A stretch of DNA of 44,259 nucleotides, from NCBI RefSeq assembly GCF_024178385.1, contig NZ_JAMZMM010000007.1, positions 1 to 44,259 on the forward strand, written 5' to 3'. Origin of the DNA: Limnofasciculus baicalensis BBK-W-15 (lineage in GTDB: Bacteria; Cyanobacteriota; Cyanobacteriia; Cyanobacteriales; Coleofasciculaceae). Position 1 is the first letter of the stretch. Each line of letters starts with the position of its first letter. The notes under the pieces are model-generated. The model had not been told where the DNA came from. It ran no database searches and saw only the letters and a list, made by a program, of their open reading frames with translations. A program made the translations under genes and the position numbers. This document shows positions 1 to 9,074 of the stretch, piece after piece.

Positions 1-79
1 GGGGGTGAAAAGGGGGGCAAAAAATGAGTATCTTTGCCTTCATTGGGATGCTCCCGACACCTATCCGACAAAAAACAAC

Positions 80-137
80 AAATAACCAACAACCAACAAC
101 AACAACCAACAACAAATAACAAACAACTAATAACAAA
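80..137. repeat. Heptanucleotide-type tandem repeat upstream of secD
   Basis: A/C-rich run built from AACAAC, AACCAAC and AATAAC-like units, ending just before the secD start. Similar tracts recur at about 1600-1666, 2820-2846, 6828-6857, 9341-9384, 35007-35056 and 37860-37898. This resembles the short tandemly repeated repetitive (STRR) heptamers known from filamentous cyanobacteria. Confidence 0.7.
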
Positions 138-140
138 TCT

Positions 141-1538
141 ATGGAAAAACAGCGTGGAGTATTAGCCTTAATTCTAGTACTATTGATTGCAGCGATCGTG
201 GTATTGGTAACGATTCCTATTCGCTTGGGATTGGACTTGCAGGGAGGAGCGCAACTGACAATTCAGGTAAAAACTACTGACGAAATTAAAAAAATCACAT
301 CAAAAGAACTAGAAGCTGTCCTCAGTGTAGTTGAAGGTAGGGTAAACGGATTGGGTGTATCTGAACCCGTAGTGCAAACAGTAGGTTCAGATCAAATCTT
401 AGTCCAACTTCCTGGTGTAAACGATCCGAAAGAAGCAGAAAGGGTATTAGGTGGTACGGCGCAACTAGAGTTTCGCAAGCAAGCACCAGGCTCGGAAGCT
501 CAGTTGAGAATCGAACAGCAGGTTAGGGCAGATTTACTGCAAAAGCAAGAAGAATTGAGGAAGAATAATGACGAAAATGCGATCGCAGAAAATCAAGCTG
601 CGATTGCCAGAAGTAATGATGCGATTGTTAAACTATTTGAAGAGGCTAATCTGACTGGAAAAAACCTTAAAGATGCAAACTATGGTCCCAATAGTCAAAC
701 TAATAATAGTTGGGAAGTTAGTATCCGCTTTGATACTGCTGGTGGAGAAGCATTTGCTCAACTTACCAAAGACTTAGCTGGCACTGGCAGGAGTATTGGT
801 ATTTTCCTTGATAATGCCCTAGTTAGCGCTCCCGTTGTTGGACCAGAATTTGCCCAAACTGGTATCTCTGGCGGTAGTGCTGTAATTACAGGTAATTTTG
901 ATGCCCAATCCTCAAAAGAATTAGCTGTACAGCTACGGGGTGGTGCTTTACCTGTGCCTGTAGAAATAGTCGAAAATCGCACCGTAGGTGCAACTCTTGG
1001 AAGAGATAGCATTCAGCGGAGTATCTATGCCGGGATTGGCGGTCTAACATTAGTGCTAATCTTTATGGGTGTTTATTATCGCGTACCTGGTTTAATTGCG
1101 GATGTTTCTCTAATTATTTATTCCATACTAACACTGGGCACATTTTCTCTGTTGGGTGTGACTTTAACCTTGCCAGGAATTGCAGGATTTATCCTCAGTA
1201 TTGGGATGGCTGTTGATGCTAATGTCCTGATTTTTGAACGGACACGAGAAGAAATTAGAGCTGGAAAAACATTGTATCGCTCAGTTGAGTCTGGTTTTTA
1301 TCGGGCATTTTCCAGTATTTTAGATGGTAACGTGACAACTGTCATTGCTTGTGCTGCACTTTTTTGGTTGGGTTCAGGTTTAGTCAAGGGCTTTGCTCTA
1401 ACTCTGGGCTTGGGAGTAATGGTGAGTATGTTTACTGCTCTCACCTGCAGTCGTACCTTCATGCTTGTACTGGTTTTGGGATTTCCCAGATTGCGGCAGA
1501 AACCAGAATTATTCGTACCTAACCCACCTGTGTCATAG
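141..1538 (+). CDS. secD: Protein translocase subunit SecD
   Basis: SecD is a membrane subunit of the Sec translocon complex; with SecF it uses ion-motive force to pull preproteins across the membrane (plasma or thylakoid in cyanobacteria). The 465-aa product has an N-terminal membrane segment (residues about 7-26) followed by the family motif LGLDLQGG (29-36). A long extracytoplasmic region runs to about residue 290, and a C-terminal block of five membrane segments carries the signature GMAVDANVLIFERTREE. The length fits cyanobacterial SecD. secF follows 129 bp downstream on the same strand, separated by heptamer repeats, so the two are probably co-expressed. The ATG at 141 directly follows the upstream repeat tract. 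Confidence 0.97.
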   Translation: MEKQRGVLALILVLLIAAIVVLVTIPIRLGLDLQGGAQLTIQVKTTDEIKKITSKELEAVLSVVEGRVNGLGVSEPVVQTVGSDQILVQLPGVNDPKEAERVLGGTAQLEFRKQAPGSEAQLRIEQQVRADLLQKQEELRKNNDENAIAENQAAIARSNDAIVKLFEEANLTGKNLKDANYGPNSQTNNSWEVSIRFDTAGGEAFAQLTKDLAGTGRSIGIFLDNALVSAPVVGPEFAQTGISGGSAVITGNFDAQSSKELAVQLRGGALPVPVEIVENRTVGATLGRDSIQRSIYAGIGGLTLVLIFMGVYYRVPGLIADVSLIIYSILTLGTFSLLGVTLTLPGIAGFILSIGMAVDANVLIFERTREEIRAGKTLYRSVESGFYRAFSSILDGNVTTVIACAALFWLGSGLVKGFALTLGLGVMVSMFTALTCSRTFMLVLVLGFPRLRQKPELFVPNPPVS

Positions 1539-1547
1539 TAATTGTTA

Positions 1548-1666
1548 TTGGTTATTTGTTATTTGTTGTTGGTTATTTGTTATTTGTAAATAGCCTAAAA
1601 CCAACAATCAATAACTAACAACTAACAACTAACAACCAACAACTAACAACCAACAACCAATAACTA
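1548..1666. repeat. Opposed heptamer repeat tracts between secD and secF
   Basis: The first half (about 1548-1588) is G/T-rich (GTTATTTG, GTTGTTGG units). The second half (about 1600-1666) is the complementary A/C-rich form (AACTAAC, AACCAAC units). The transcript could therefore fold into a long imperfect hairpin between the two cistrons, which could influence the SecD:SecF ratio; that role is inference. Confidence 0.6.
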
Positions 1667-1667
1667 A

Positions 1668-2633
1668 ATGAAACTAAATGTAATCAAACAGCGCTCGCTT
1701 TGGTGGACTATTTCTAGTTCTATTATCCTGACAGGAATCATCAGTATGGTGATTTCTACTGCTACCCTGGGTTCTCCTTTACGTCTGGGTTTAGACTTTG
1801 TTGGCGGTACGCGGCTGCAATTTGCTCTCGATTGTTCCCAGCCGGGAAACTGCGACAAACCTATCGATATCGAAGTAGTTAGGAATGTAATGGATGCTCA
1901 GGGATTGGCTAATAGTAGCATCCAACCTTTGGGAGAAAAACGACAAGCTCTGACGATTAGAACGAAAACATTAGATGAAGCAAATCGTACCAAACTACAA
2001 ACAGCTCTTACTGATAAAATTGGTGCATTTGATCAGAAATCAATCCAAATCGATACAGTTGGGCCTACCTTGGGTAAGCAGTTATTTCAATCTGGAATGC
2101 TGGCAGTTATTCTCTCATTTCTTGGAATTCTGGGCTACCTAACCTTCCGCTTTCAGTTCGACTATGCCTTTTTCGCCTTTGTCGCCCTATTCCACGATGT
2201 TTTAATTACTGCTGGCATGTTCTCTATTTTAGGATTGGTGCTAGGTGCAGAAATTGATAGTCTATTTGTTGTCGGCATCTTGACAATTATCGGCTTTTCT
2301 GTTAATGATACGGTAGTAATTTATGACCGAGTACGAGAAGTAATTAAAGACCATCCAGGAATGCACATTGACCAAGTTGTCGATGATGCAGTGAATCAAA
2401 CGTTAACCCGTTCCCTCAATACAACCTTAACCGTATTATTGACTTTGTTTTCGATATTCCTATTTGGCGGTGAAACCTTAAAATACTTTGCACTATGCTT
2501 AATTATTGGCTTTACAGCAGGTGCTTATTCCAGTATTTTCATCGCTAGTACTCTCTTAGCCTGGTGGAGAGAGAGGAGTGGAAATGCTCAAGTTATTACC
2601 GCGACAGATGTCCCCATGTCTGATGAGGTTTAA
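1668..2633 (+). CDS. secF: Protein translocase subunit SecF
   Basis: Partner of SecD in the Sec translocon accessory complex. The 321-aa product starts with a membrane segment (about residues 12-32) and the motif [13 protein letters not shown]. It has a short extracytoplasmic domain and then five membrane segments with the SecF signature [16 protein letters not shown]. Length and architecture match the family. It lies immediately after secD in the common order secD-secF. The ATG at 1668 is at the end of the repeat tract. A strong stem-loop follows ten bases after the stop codon. Confidence 0.97.
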   Translation: MKLNVIKQRSLWWTISSSIILTGIISMVISTATLGSPLRLGLDFVGGTRLQFALDCSQPGNCDKPIDIEVVRNVMDAQGLANSSIQPLGEKRQALTIRTKTLDEANRTKLQTALTDKIGAFDQKSIQIDTVGPTLGKQLFQSGMLAVILSFLGILGYLTFRFQFDYAFFAFVALFHDVLITAGMFSILGLVLGAEIDSLFVVGILTIIGFSVNDTVVIYDRVREVIKDHPGMHIDQVVDDAVNQTLTRSLNTTLTVLLTLFSIFLFGGETLKYFALCLIIGFTAGAYSSIFIASTLLAWWRERSGNAQVITATDVPMSDEV

Positions 2634-2642
2634 TGGTTGTTA

Positions 2643-2693
2643 ATCATTGGTGATTGGTCATTTGTTCAGAATCAATGACCAATCACCAATGAT
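2643..2693. terminator. 20-bp perfect stem-loop after secF
   Basis: Bases 2643-2662 (ATCATTGGTGATTGGTCATT) are exactly complementary to 2674-2693, with an 11-nt loop. The hairpin starts 10 nt after the secF stop. The following bases (ATAATTTCC) are not a pure T-run, so it may act as a transcript-stabilising end or be an inverted heptamer repeat rather than a classical terminator. Confidence 0.5.
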
Positions 2694-2735
2694 ATAATTT
2701 CCACTTACATGAGAATTAAGTGACATTTTGCCCAA

Positions 2736-2790
2736 AAAACCTCTGCGTACCTCCGCGTTACCCTCTGCGCCCTCTGCGTTAAAAAAAAGA
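2736..2790. repeat. Pyrimidine-rich dispersed repeat (CCTCTGCG units)
   Basis: Tandem variants of CCTCTGCGTTA and CCTCCGCGTTA followed by an A-run. This is a recurrent intergenic repeat style in cyanobacteria; no coding content is evident. Confidence 0.45.
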
Positions 2791-2847
2791 TATTATTCCA
2801 ATGCCAACGGATTTGATATAACCAATAACTAATAACCAATAACCACC

Positions 2848-3270
2848 ATGGAGGAATCAGAAACACCAAATCCTGAATCAACAGAGTTAGAAATTGACTC
2901 TAACTTCAAAGCTAAAGTGCAACGATTACATCAGCTAACAGTCTATGGTAGGTGGTTAGTGGTGACGATCCTCTGGCTAACCATTGCGCCATTAAGTTTG
3001 TGGGGGTGGCGTTATGAAATTTCACTGTTGCGATCGCATTTTACCTGGTCAGCCGTCCGATATGGTATTATTTTCAACCGTCTGCCCTTTTTAGGTTTCT
3101 CTCTCTGTGTTGGCGTGACTGCTGCTGTTTTAGTCTGGCATAGTCGCAATATTTTATGGGGAATGCCACTGGAGGAAAAGAAGCGTCTTGAACAACAAGT
3201 CCATCGAATATGTCAGCAAGGGAAAAGTCATCCTTTATGGAAGTGGGTTTGTTATGTAAGAGGAAGTTAG
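2848..3270 (+). CDS. Conserved small membrane protein of unknown function
   Basis: I do not recognise a named family. The 140-aa product has an acidic N-terminus (residues 1-20), a predicted amphipathic stretch (20-32), a membrane helix at about 36-54 (WLVVTILWLTIAPLSLWGW), a second at about 79-98, and a basic/aromatic C-terminal cytoplasmic tail. It lies 214 bp after secF on the same strand, and such proteins are plausibly linked to the secDF unit, but the intervening stem-loop argues for separate transcription. A possible short inverted repeat (TTAGCGCTAA) lies just beyond the stop. Confidence 0.75.
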   Translation: MEESETPNPESTELEIDSNFKAKVQRLHQLTVYGRWLVVTILWLTIAPLSLWGWRYEISLLRSHFTWSAVRYGIIFNRLPFLGFSLCVGVTAAVLVWHSRNILWGMPLEEKKRLEQQVHRICQQGKSHPLWKWVCYVRGS

Positions 3271-3309
3271 GCAAAAGAGAGATTAGCGCTAATTCTCCTA
3301 ACAGCCTAT

Positions 3310-3411
3310 TTAAGTTCTTTCAAAAGCCGCAATGATGCGTTGAATTTCGGCAACTTCTATGTTGTTTTGTTCAGATGTGACTCGAATTTCAATTACAGGT
3401 AAATCAGTCAA
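3310..3411 (-). CDS. 33-aa ORF overlapping the end of the antitoxin-like gene
   Basis: A TTG-started frame (LTDLPVIEIRVTSEQNNIEV and onward, ending AAFERT) begins inside the last codons of the upstream gene. It overlaps that gene by 8 nt in a different frame and ends at a TAA. The overlap suggests translational coupling. The peptide is helical and charged and has no motif I recognise. It may be a genuine small partner, or the remnant of a longer partner protein. Confidence 0.35.
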   Translation of the reverse strand: MTDLPVIEIRVTSEQNNIEVAEIQRIIAAFERT

Positions 3412-3643
3412 CTTCAATCCCCTCCCAGAGTTCAGAAAGTGGTAAAGTGTTCCCAGTTAAGGCTTGTTGCCAAGAGGTGCGAAAACTTTCTACTGAGAAA
3501 CCTTCGTCGTCAGTTGTATCTGTGGCTTCTTTGAGTAAAACAATTATACGAACTTCTGAAGCATTTGTCAGAAGCTTCAAGTATTCTGGTAGTTCGATTT
3601 TCCCGTCTGAACTAATGTGGGTAGAAAATTCGTAGGCTTTCAT
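3404..3643 (-). CDS. Antitoxin-like small protein (79 aa)
   Basis: The 79-aa product begins MKAYEFSTHISSDGKIELPE, a short beta-rich start like the N-terminal DNA-binding region of small cyanobacterial antitoxins (AbrB/MazE-like in style). It then has an acidic linker (ATDTTDDEG) and a C-terminal helical tail (SFRTSWQQALTGNTLPLSELW) of the kind that binds a toxin or partner. No recognisable PIN or RelE toxin is adjacent; only a 33-aa overlapping ORF follows. It could be a solitary antitoxin. The family call is by resemblance only. Confidence 0.6.
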   Translation of the reverse strand: MKAYEFSTHISSDGKIELPEYLKLLTNASEVRIIVLLKEATDTTDDEGFSVESFRTSWQQALTGNTLPLSELWEGIEVD

Positions 3644-3723
3644 TTTTGTATCCCGATTATTGATTCAAGGATAACAAATATTGACCCTCCGTTAGCATCT
3701 CTCTTTTAAATCGACATTAATAA

Positions 3724-3809
3724 GACTTACGCAAGCTCTCCATCTGTAGGGTGCGTTAGCGAAAGCGTAACGCACCAAAACCATCATATATAATATGAGT
3801 GCGTAAGTC
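3724..3809. repeat. Nested palindromic repeat
   Basis: The outer arms GACTTACGCA (3724-3733) and TGCGTAAGTC (3800-3809) enclose an inner palindrome (3750-3776) with arms GGTGCGTTA and TAACGCACC. The inner core belongs to a dispersed family also seen at 3856, 15672 and 29058. Confidence 0.7.
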
Positions 3810-3855
3810 CTGATTAAATTAATTACAATATAATGTCACTCCCTACTAGTAATAC

Positions 3856-3883
3856 GGGTGCGTTAGCTACGCATAACGCACCC
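3856..3883. repeat. GGGTGCGTTA palindrome
   Basis: Arms GGGTGCGTTA (3856-3865) and TAACGCACCC (3874-3883) with an 8-nt loop. It is a member of the same family as the nested repeat 50 bp upstream and lies 50 bp downstream of the glcF stop (minus-strand sense), where it could serve as a 3'-end hairpin. Confidence 0.65.
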
Positions 3884-3932
3884 TACGGATAGAGTCTTCA
3901 TCTGTCAAGATTCAAGATTCATCCTTCATCCT

Positions 3933-5357
3933 TCACACTTCATCCTTTAACTGAATCCCTCTAATTGCATAATCTAATAACTCTATCGGATGTATCAAGG
4001 GAATTTCTTTACCCTGTAACCCCAAATGTTTCTTAATTTGTAACGAACAACCCGGATTCGATGATGCAATTAATTCTGCACCAGTATTGAGCAAATTTGT
4101 CACCTTTTGCTCACCCAACTCATCTGCTATATCTGGTTGCAGCATATTGTAAACCCCCGCACTTCCACAACATAATGCAGCATCGATTGGTTCCCTTAAT
4201 GTTACGTTAGGAATTTGCTGTAAAAGTTGTCGCGGTTGTACAGAAATCCTTTGTCCGTGGATGAGGTGACAAGCATCTTGATACACAATTGTCAAGGGTT
4301 TATCTGTTATTGGATAAAGCTTTGTTGTTAGTCCAATTCCTGCCAAAAATTCTTGTACATCTTTCACCTTACTGGCAAATTCTTTTGCCTTTTCCCGATA
4401 TTCAGCATCATCTTCTAGAATATGTCCATATTCTTTTAGAGTATGACCGCAACCTGCGGCATTAATAATTATAGCATCCACATCTGTTCCGGCAAAACTA
4501 TCAATCATTTGCCTTGCCAAAGCTTGGGCTTGTGCTGTTTCTCCCTGATGCTCCGGTAATGCGGCACAACAACCCTGAGTTTTCGGCACTACTACTTCAC
4601 AACCATTCGCTGTTAAAACCCGCATCGTCGCCTGGTTTACCGAGGAGAAAAATAATCTCTGTACGCAGCCTAAAATCATGCCTACCCGATAGCGTTTTTT
4701 CCCTTTTGCAGGAGTAACATCTAGGAAATTATCCTGGAAAGAATTTAGGGTGATTTGGGGTAAAACTGACTCCATTGCATCTAACTGAGTAGATACTTTT
4801 GGCAATAATTTGGTAGCACGAACCAATTTCTGTAAGCCTAATTTCTGATAGAAATATAGAGGAATAAACAAAAGACGCAAACGTTCCGGATAAGGAAATA
4901 AATTAAAAATTAACCAGCGAATTCTCTGCTCTTCCGGAGTACGGGGTTGATTTCGTTGTACTTGATGACGGGTTGCTGAAATTAACTTATCATACTGGAC
5001 TCCAGAGGGACAAGTACTAACACAAGCAAGACAGCCCAAACAGGAGTCAAAATGTTGAATTGTTGCCTCAGAAAAAGATGCTTCACTTTTATTAATCCCA
5101 TTCATCAAATAAATACGACCCCTGGGAGAATCCATCTCTTTGCCAATTACCCGATAACTGGGGCAGGTGGAAAGGCAAAACCCGCAGTGAACGCAAGCAT
5201 CTATTAATTCTTGTTTGGGGGGTTTCTGAGAATCAAATCCCCGGATTGGGGCTTGATCTTCTAGTTCTTCTCTATCAGTAATTGATGTTTGGCTACTCTT
5301 TTTAAATGCGCCAATAAATGGCAATTTTAGATTGGATATAAAAGATGAATTAGGCAT
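3933..5357 (-). CDS. glcF: Glycolate dehydrogenase iron-sulfur subunit
   Basis: GlcF passes electrons from the FAD subunits that oxidise glycolate to glyoxylate in cyanobacterial photorespiration. The 474-aa product has two [4Fe-4S] motifs: C55/C58/C61/C65 (CVHCGFCLSTCP) and C106/C109/C112/C116 (CLGCLACVSTCP). Two cysteine-rich CCG-type regions follow (GCCAALPEHQGE; ACHLIHGQ and CCGSAGVYNM), as in the GlcF/heterodisulfide-reductase family. The N-terminal 40 residues are poorly conserved-looking. It lies 8 bp downstream of glcE on the same strand, clearly one operon. The 3' side is bounded by GGTGCGTTA palindromes. Confidence 0.93.
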   Translation of the reverse strand: MPNSSFISNLKLPFIGAFKKSSQTSITDREELEDQAPIRGFDSQKPPKQELIDACVHCGFCLSTCPSYRVIGKEMDSPRGRIYLMNGINKSEASFSEATIQHFDSCLGCLACVSTCPSGVQYDKLISATRHQVQRNQPRTPEEQRIRWLIFNLFPYPERLRLLFIPLYFYQKLGLQKLVRATKLLPKVSTQLDAMESVLPQITLNSFQDNFLDVTPAKGKKRYRVGMILGCVQRLFFSSVNQATMRVLTANGCEVVVPKTQGCCAALPEHQGETAQAQALARQMIDSFAGTDVDAIIINAAGCGHTLKEYGHILEDDAEYREKAKEFASKVKDVQEFLAGIGLTTKLYPITDKPLTIVYQDACHLIHGQRISVQPRQLLQQIPNVTLREPIDAALCCGSAGVYNMLQPDIADELGEQKVTNLLNTGAELIASSNPGCSLQIKKHLGLQGKEIPLIHPIELLDYAIRGIQLKDEV

Positions 5358-5365
5358 GTTAATTG

Positions 5366-6721
5366 TTAGTTGTTTTTTTTATTTATCTTTGTTGTTCTCC
5401 CACATTTATCATCCCAGACAAACCTCTCAGGACTTAAAATCTTTCTGGGATCGAATCTCATTTTAATTTCACGCATAATATTAGCACCCTTACCACTATA
5501 TCCCCAAACACCTTCATAGTTTTTCAGAGCAATTGGTGCTTCTAAAAGAGTCAAAAAGCCACGTTGAGCTTGACAATAGCGACGAAAATACTGGATCATT
5601 TCCGGTGTAATTATTTCTGGATCAATTCGCAATTTACCTAACCCACTTCCAGCATGGATATACGCTAATCCTCCGCCAAGAGTTAGCTCGTCAAAATAAA
5701 TCAGACTTTCAACAGCGGTTGAAGGTAATACCCCCATTTTGCAATTAATTTCTGGTGGTATGTGGGGTTCCCAGATTTCTTTTGGTAATGATTTCCATAG
5801 ATTTGCATCTTCGCTATCGCTATAGAAATTACCTTTTAACCTCAGCTCCTTTCCTACTTCTAGTAATCTAGACGATTGTTGTTGGACACTTTCAGACAGG
5901 CTTTGAAAGCGTACCATTAAACCCATCCCCTCGCCCAAACTCAGTTTAGTTACCAATCCTGTAGATAGCAAATCTGCCGCAGTGGGGGTGAGAGCCGAAG
6001 CGAGTAAAGTTTTCGCAGCAGACGCGATCGCATTTGTTGTCCCTGTCAATACTACTGTTCCCGATCCTTCCTGTACCGGATATAATCGGAAGGTCACTTC
6101 TGTAATAATTCCCAAAGTCCCGTAGGAACCTGTAAAGAGTTTCATTAGGTCATAACCTGCCACATTTTTCACCACTCTTCCGCCAGCTTTGGCAATTTTG
6201 CCATCACTCCGCACAAAGGAAATCCCCAATAACATATCTCGGATTCCGCCATAACGGTGACGCAAAGAACCACTATCGGCGGTGGCAACAATTCCCCCCA
6301 AAGTAGCATCGTAATCGTGGACGGGTTCAATTGGTAAAAATTGTCCAGTTTTGAGGAGAATCTCTTGCAAATGGGCAAATTTAGTACCAGCTTGTGCTGT
6401 AACTGTCAAGTCACCCACCGCATGATCTATAATTTGGTTTAAACGCCCAGTACTGACAACCAAGTCAGTGGGTTTACCCACAGCCCCCCAACCTAGTTTG
6501 CTACCACTACCACAGGGAAGAACACTCCATCGATGAGCGAAAGCGCACTTCATCACCTCTGTCAATTCGGTAACGCTATTGGGGTAAACGATATATTTTG
6601 GACACAGCTCTATCTCATTTGGTCTAGAAATCCGTTCCTGCCAGTCTGATGTTAAATTATCCCAATGGCAGATACCGGAATCACCAACAATTGGGATGAG
6701 TTTTTCGGCGATTTCATTCAT
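5366..6721 (-). CDS. glcE: Glycolate dehydrogenase FAD-binding subunit
   Basis: FAD-linked oxidase of the glycolate dehydrogenase complex. The 451-aa product has the FAD-binding motif VLPCGSGSKLGWG (about residues 67-79), followed by the PCMH-type FAD domain features PVHDYDATLGGIVATADSG and AGGRVVKNVAGYDLMKLFTG, and a C-terminal FAD-linked oxidase segment ending with MRFDPRKILSPERFVW. It is longer than E. coli GlcE (about 350 aa) but like cyanobacterial homologues; a GlcD-type assignment is the alternative. Direct coupling to glcF supports the pathway. No third subunit gene is in the window. Confidence 0.88.
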   Translation of the reverse strand: MNEIAEKLIPIVGDSGICHWDNLTSDWQERISRPNEIELCPKYIVYPNSVTELTEVMKCAFAHRWSVLPCGSGSKLGWGAVGKPTDLVVSTGRLNQIIDHAVGDLTVTAQAGTKFAHLQEILLKTGQFLPIEPVHDYDATLGGIVATADSGSLRHRYGGIRDMLLGISFVRSDGKIAKAGGRVVKNVAGYDLMKLFTGSYGTLGIITEVTFRLYPVQEGSGTVVLTGTTNAIASAAKTLLASALTPTAADLLSTGLVTKLSLGEGMGLMVRFQSLSESVQQQSSRLLEVGKELRLKGNFYSDSEDANLWKSLPKEIWEPHIPPEINCKMGVLPSTAVESLIYFDELTLGGGLAYIHAGSGLGKLRIDPEIITPEMIQYFRRYCQAQRGFLTLLEAPIALKNYEGVWGYSGKGANIMREIKMRFDPRKILSPERFVWDDKCGRTTKINKKNN

Positions 6722-6727
6722 TAATTT

Positions 6728-6857
6728 GTGGTTGTTGGTTTTTGGTTATTGGTTATTTGTTTTTGGTAACTGGCTCTGGAACCACTTGTTCGTCAAATAT
6801 AACAGGCAAGATGCCCGTTCTACAACAAACAACAAACAACTAATAACAAATAACTAA
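6728..6857. repeat. Heptamer-type tracts between glcE and the Nudix gene
   Basis: G/T-rich units (GTTGTTGG, GGTTATTG) at 6732-6765 and A/C-rich units (AACAAAC, AACTAAT) at 6828-6857 face each other across about 60 bp. The interval also holds a CAGGCAAGATGCCCG segment, a cyanobacterial dispersed-repeat style sequence. Confidence 0.5.
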
Positions 6858-7285
6858 ATCAAACGAGGACGAACTCCATAATGTCGGTAATGGAAGTAAT
6901 CCTGCAAAATTATATCATGATCGAAGCAAAGGCTTGCTGGTATATCCCAATGGTGAAAAATGCCCAAATTTTTAGCATCGTCAGCCGCTTGAGGTTCTCC
7001 CTTCCCTATGGCGAGAAATACTATACTGATTGTATGCTGCCGGGGATCGCGGTCGGGGTGAGAATAAACATGGAATTGTTCGATTAGTTCAACTTGTAAA
7101 CTAATCTCCTCTTGGGCTTCTCGTACAGCAGCCGTTTCCACTGATTCACCGTAATCGACAAAGCCACCAGGAATTGCCCAACCAAGGGGGGGGTTTTTAC
7201 GTTCGATTAAAATAATTGGTCGATGGGGACGATCGACTAATTCAACAATGATATCAACAGTAGGAACGGGATTTCGGTAAGTCAC
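6854..7285 (-). CDS. Nudix hydrolase
   Basis: Hydrolyses nucleoside diphosphates linked to another moiety. The 143-aa product carries a Nudix box, [21 protein letters not shown], at about residues 40-60. It matches GX5EX7REUXEEXGU except that the glycine after EE is replaced by serine (EEISL). The strand before it ([19 protein letters not shown]) and the later [14 protein letters not shown] are typical of small Nudix proteins with ADP-ribose or dNTP-type substrates; the exact substrate cannot be read. The stop overlaps the heptamer tract. It is transcribed in the same direction as glcEF but separated by 132 bp, so it is probably independent. Confidence 0.9.
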   Translation of the reverse strand: MTYRNPVPTVDIIVELVDRPHRPIILIERKNPPLGWAIPGGFVDYGESVETAAVREAQEEISLQVELIEQFHVYSHPDRDPRQHTISIVFLAIGKGEPQAADDAKNLGIFHHWDIPASLCFDHDIILQDYFHYRHYGVRPRLI

Positions 7286-7565
7286 GAGTTAATAGATTTA
7301 GGATTTTAGCTGTATTCATCTTGGATTCAAAGCCTTGCTTTTGACATCGACTAACTAACCATGCCTGATTTCAGAGATTGTGCCGTGCAATGATTGACAT
7401 TATAACAACTCTGTGTATTTTTTCTCCCACCAAAATCTACATCCCCCAACCTGTCAAGCTTGGAGTGTGTTTTGTTACCCTGTGAAGACTTGATTTAGGT
7501 TATTCCCTCCAGACTCAACACTTGTGCTAATCTCGATAGGATTATCTTGCGAATTTTCTATCTAT

Positions 7566-9074
7566 ATGCACTTTCCCAGATCGAGTGGTATATTATTGCA
7601 CCCCACTTCCTTTCCCAGTCGCTTTGGGATTGGGGATTTAGGCGGGGAAGCTTATAAATTTATTGACTTCTTGGCTCAAAGCAATCAGCAGTTTTGGCAA
7701 ATTTTGCCACTAGGACCAACTGGATATGGGAATTCTCCTTATTCATGTTACTCGGCTATGGCAGGAAATCCACTGTTACTTAGCCCTGAGAAACTGCAAG
7801 ATGAGGGATTGCTAACGGATGAAGATTTTGCCAATCTGCCAGATTTCTCCCTGGATAAGGTGGATTATGAGCGGGTAATTCAAACGAAAAGAGCCTTACT
7901 CCGGAAAGCTTGCGATCGCTTTAAAGCTAATATATCACCAGAGCGACAAGCTGAATTTACCAAATTCTGTGTCGCCAAAGCAAGTTGGCTAGATGACTAT
8001 GCTTTGTTTATGGCACTCCACAGAAGCTTTGGGGATACAAGTTGGTATGAGTGGGAACCGGAAATTGCTCATTTCCAACCAGAGGCGGTGCAGGAGTGGC
8101 GGGAAAAGTTGAGTGATGAAATTTATTATCGTAAATTCTTGCAATTTGAGTTTTATCGTCAATGGTCTGCTCTAAAGCAGTATGCTAACGATCGCTATAT
8201 CCAGATTATTGGCGATATTCCTATTTATGTTGCCCATAACAGTGCCGATGTCTGGGCGCACCGAGATATCTTTACTATTGATGAGGAGACGGGAGCCGCT
8301 GCACTGATGGCTGGGGTTCCCCCGGATTATTTCAGCCAAACAGGTCAATTGTGGGGCAATCCTGTCTATAAATGGGATAAGTTACAGGAAAATAATTATC
8401 AATGGTGGGTGGAGCGATTTCAGGCTACTTTCGAGTACGTTGATATCGTGCGGATTGACCATTTCCTCGGTTTTGAAGCCTATTGGCAGGTTGAGATGGG
8501 GGAAACTACTGCTATTAATGGACAATGGGTTAAAGGACCAGGAGCGGAATTTTTCCAGGCGATTAAGGAAGAGTTAGGAGATTTACCAATTATTGCTGAG
8601 GATTTGGGGTTAGTTACTCCAGCAGTATTGGCTCTTCGGGATAAATTTGAGTTTCCTGGGATGAAGATTTTACATTTTGCCTTTGGTGGTGATTCAGATA
8701 ATCCTTATTTGCCCTTCAACATCGACCGCAATTGTGTCATTTATACCGGGACTCATGATAATAATACCACTGTAGGATGGTTTAATCAAATTCAAGACCA
8801 TGAACGGGAGAATGCAATCCGTTACCTGGGTTGTATCGGTGAAGAAGGCATCCATTGGGCGTTGATTCGATTAGCCCTGAGTAGTATCGCGAATCTAGCA
8901 ATTATCCCCCTTCAGGATATATTAGGCTTGGGCGAGGAAGCTCAAATGAATCGTCCTGGCATAGCTCAAGGTAACTGGGACTGGTATTACCGTTCCGGTG
9001 CTTTAACAGATGAATTGCGCGATCGCCTTAAAACTCTAACCCATATTTACGGTCGGAAGCCACATCGTTCTTAG
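7566..9074 (+). CDS. malQ: 4-alpha-glucanotransferase (amylomaltase)
   Basis: Transfers alpha-1,4-glucan segments in glycogen and maltodextrin metabolism. It is a GH77 protein of 502 aa, with the characteristic start RSSGILLHPTSFPSRFGIGDLG, then FWQILPLGPTGYGNSPYSC, and the catalytic-site regions RIDHFLGFEAYW (nucleophile Asp), IAEDLG (acid/base Glu) and TGTHDNNTT (third Asp). An in-frame GTG at 7524 would add 14 residues, but the conserved family start and the first ATG at 7566 favour the shorter form. It stands alone on +; the 280-bp upstream region shows no recognisable site. Confidence 0.96.
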   Translation: MHFPRSSGILLHPTSFPSRFGIGDLGGEAYKFIDFLAQSNQQFWQILPLGPTGYGNSPYSCYSAMAGNPLLLSPEKLQDEGLLTDEDFANLPDFSLDKVDYERVIQTKRALLRKACDRFKANISPERQAEFTKFCVAKASWLDDYALFMALHRSFGDTSWYEWEPEIAHFQPEAVQEWREKLSDEIYYRKFLQFEFYRQWSALKQYANDRYIQIIGDIPIYVAHNSADVWAHRDIFTIDEETGAAALMAGVPPDYFSQTGQLWGNPVYKWDKLQENNYQWWVERFQATFEYVDIVRIDHFLGFEAYWQVEMGETTAINGQWVKGPGAEFFQAIKEELGDLPIIAEDLGLVTPAVLALRDKFEFPGMKILHFAFGGDSDNPYLPFNIDRNCVIYTGTHDNNTTVGWFNQIQDHERENAIRYLGCIGEEGIHWALIRLALSSIANLAIIPLQDILGLGEEAQMNRPGIAQGNWDWYYRSGALTDELRDRLKTLTHIYGRKPHRS

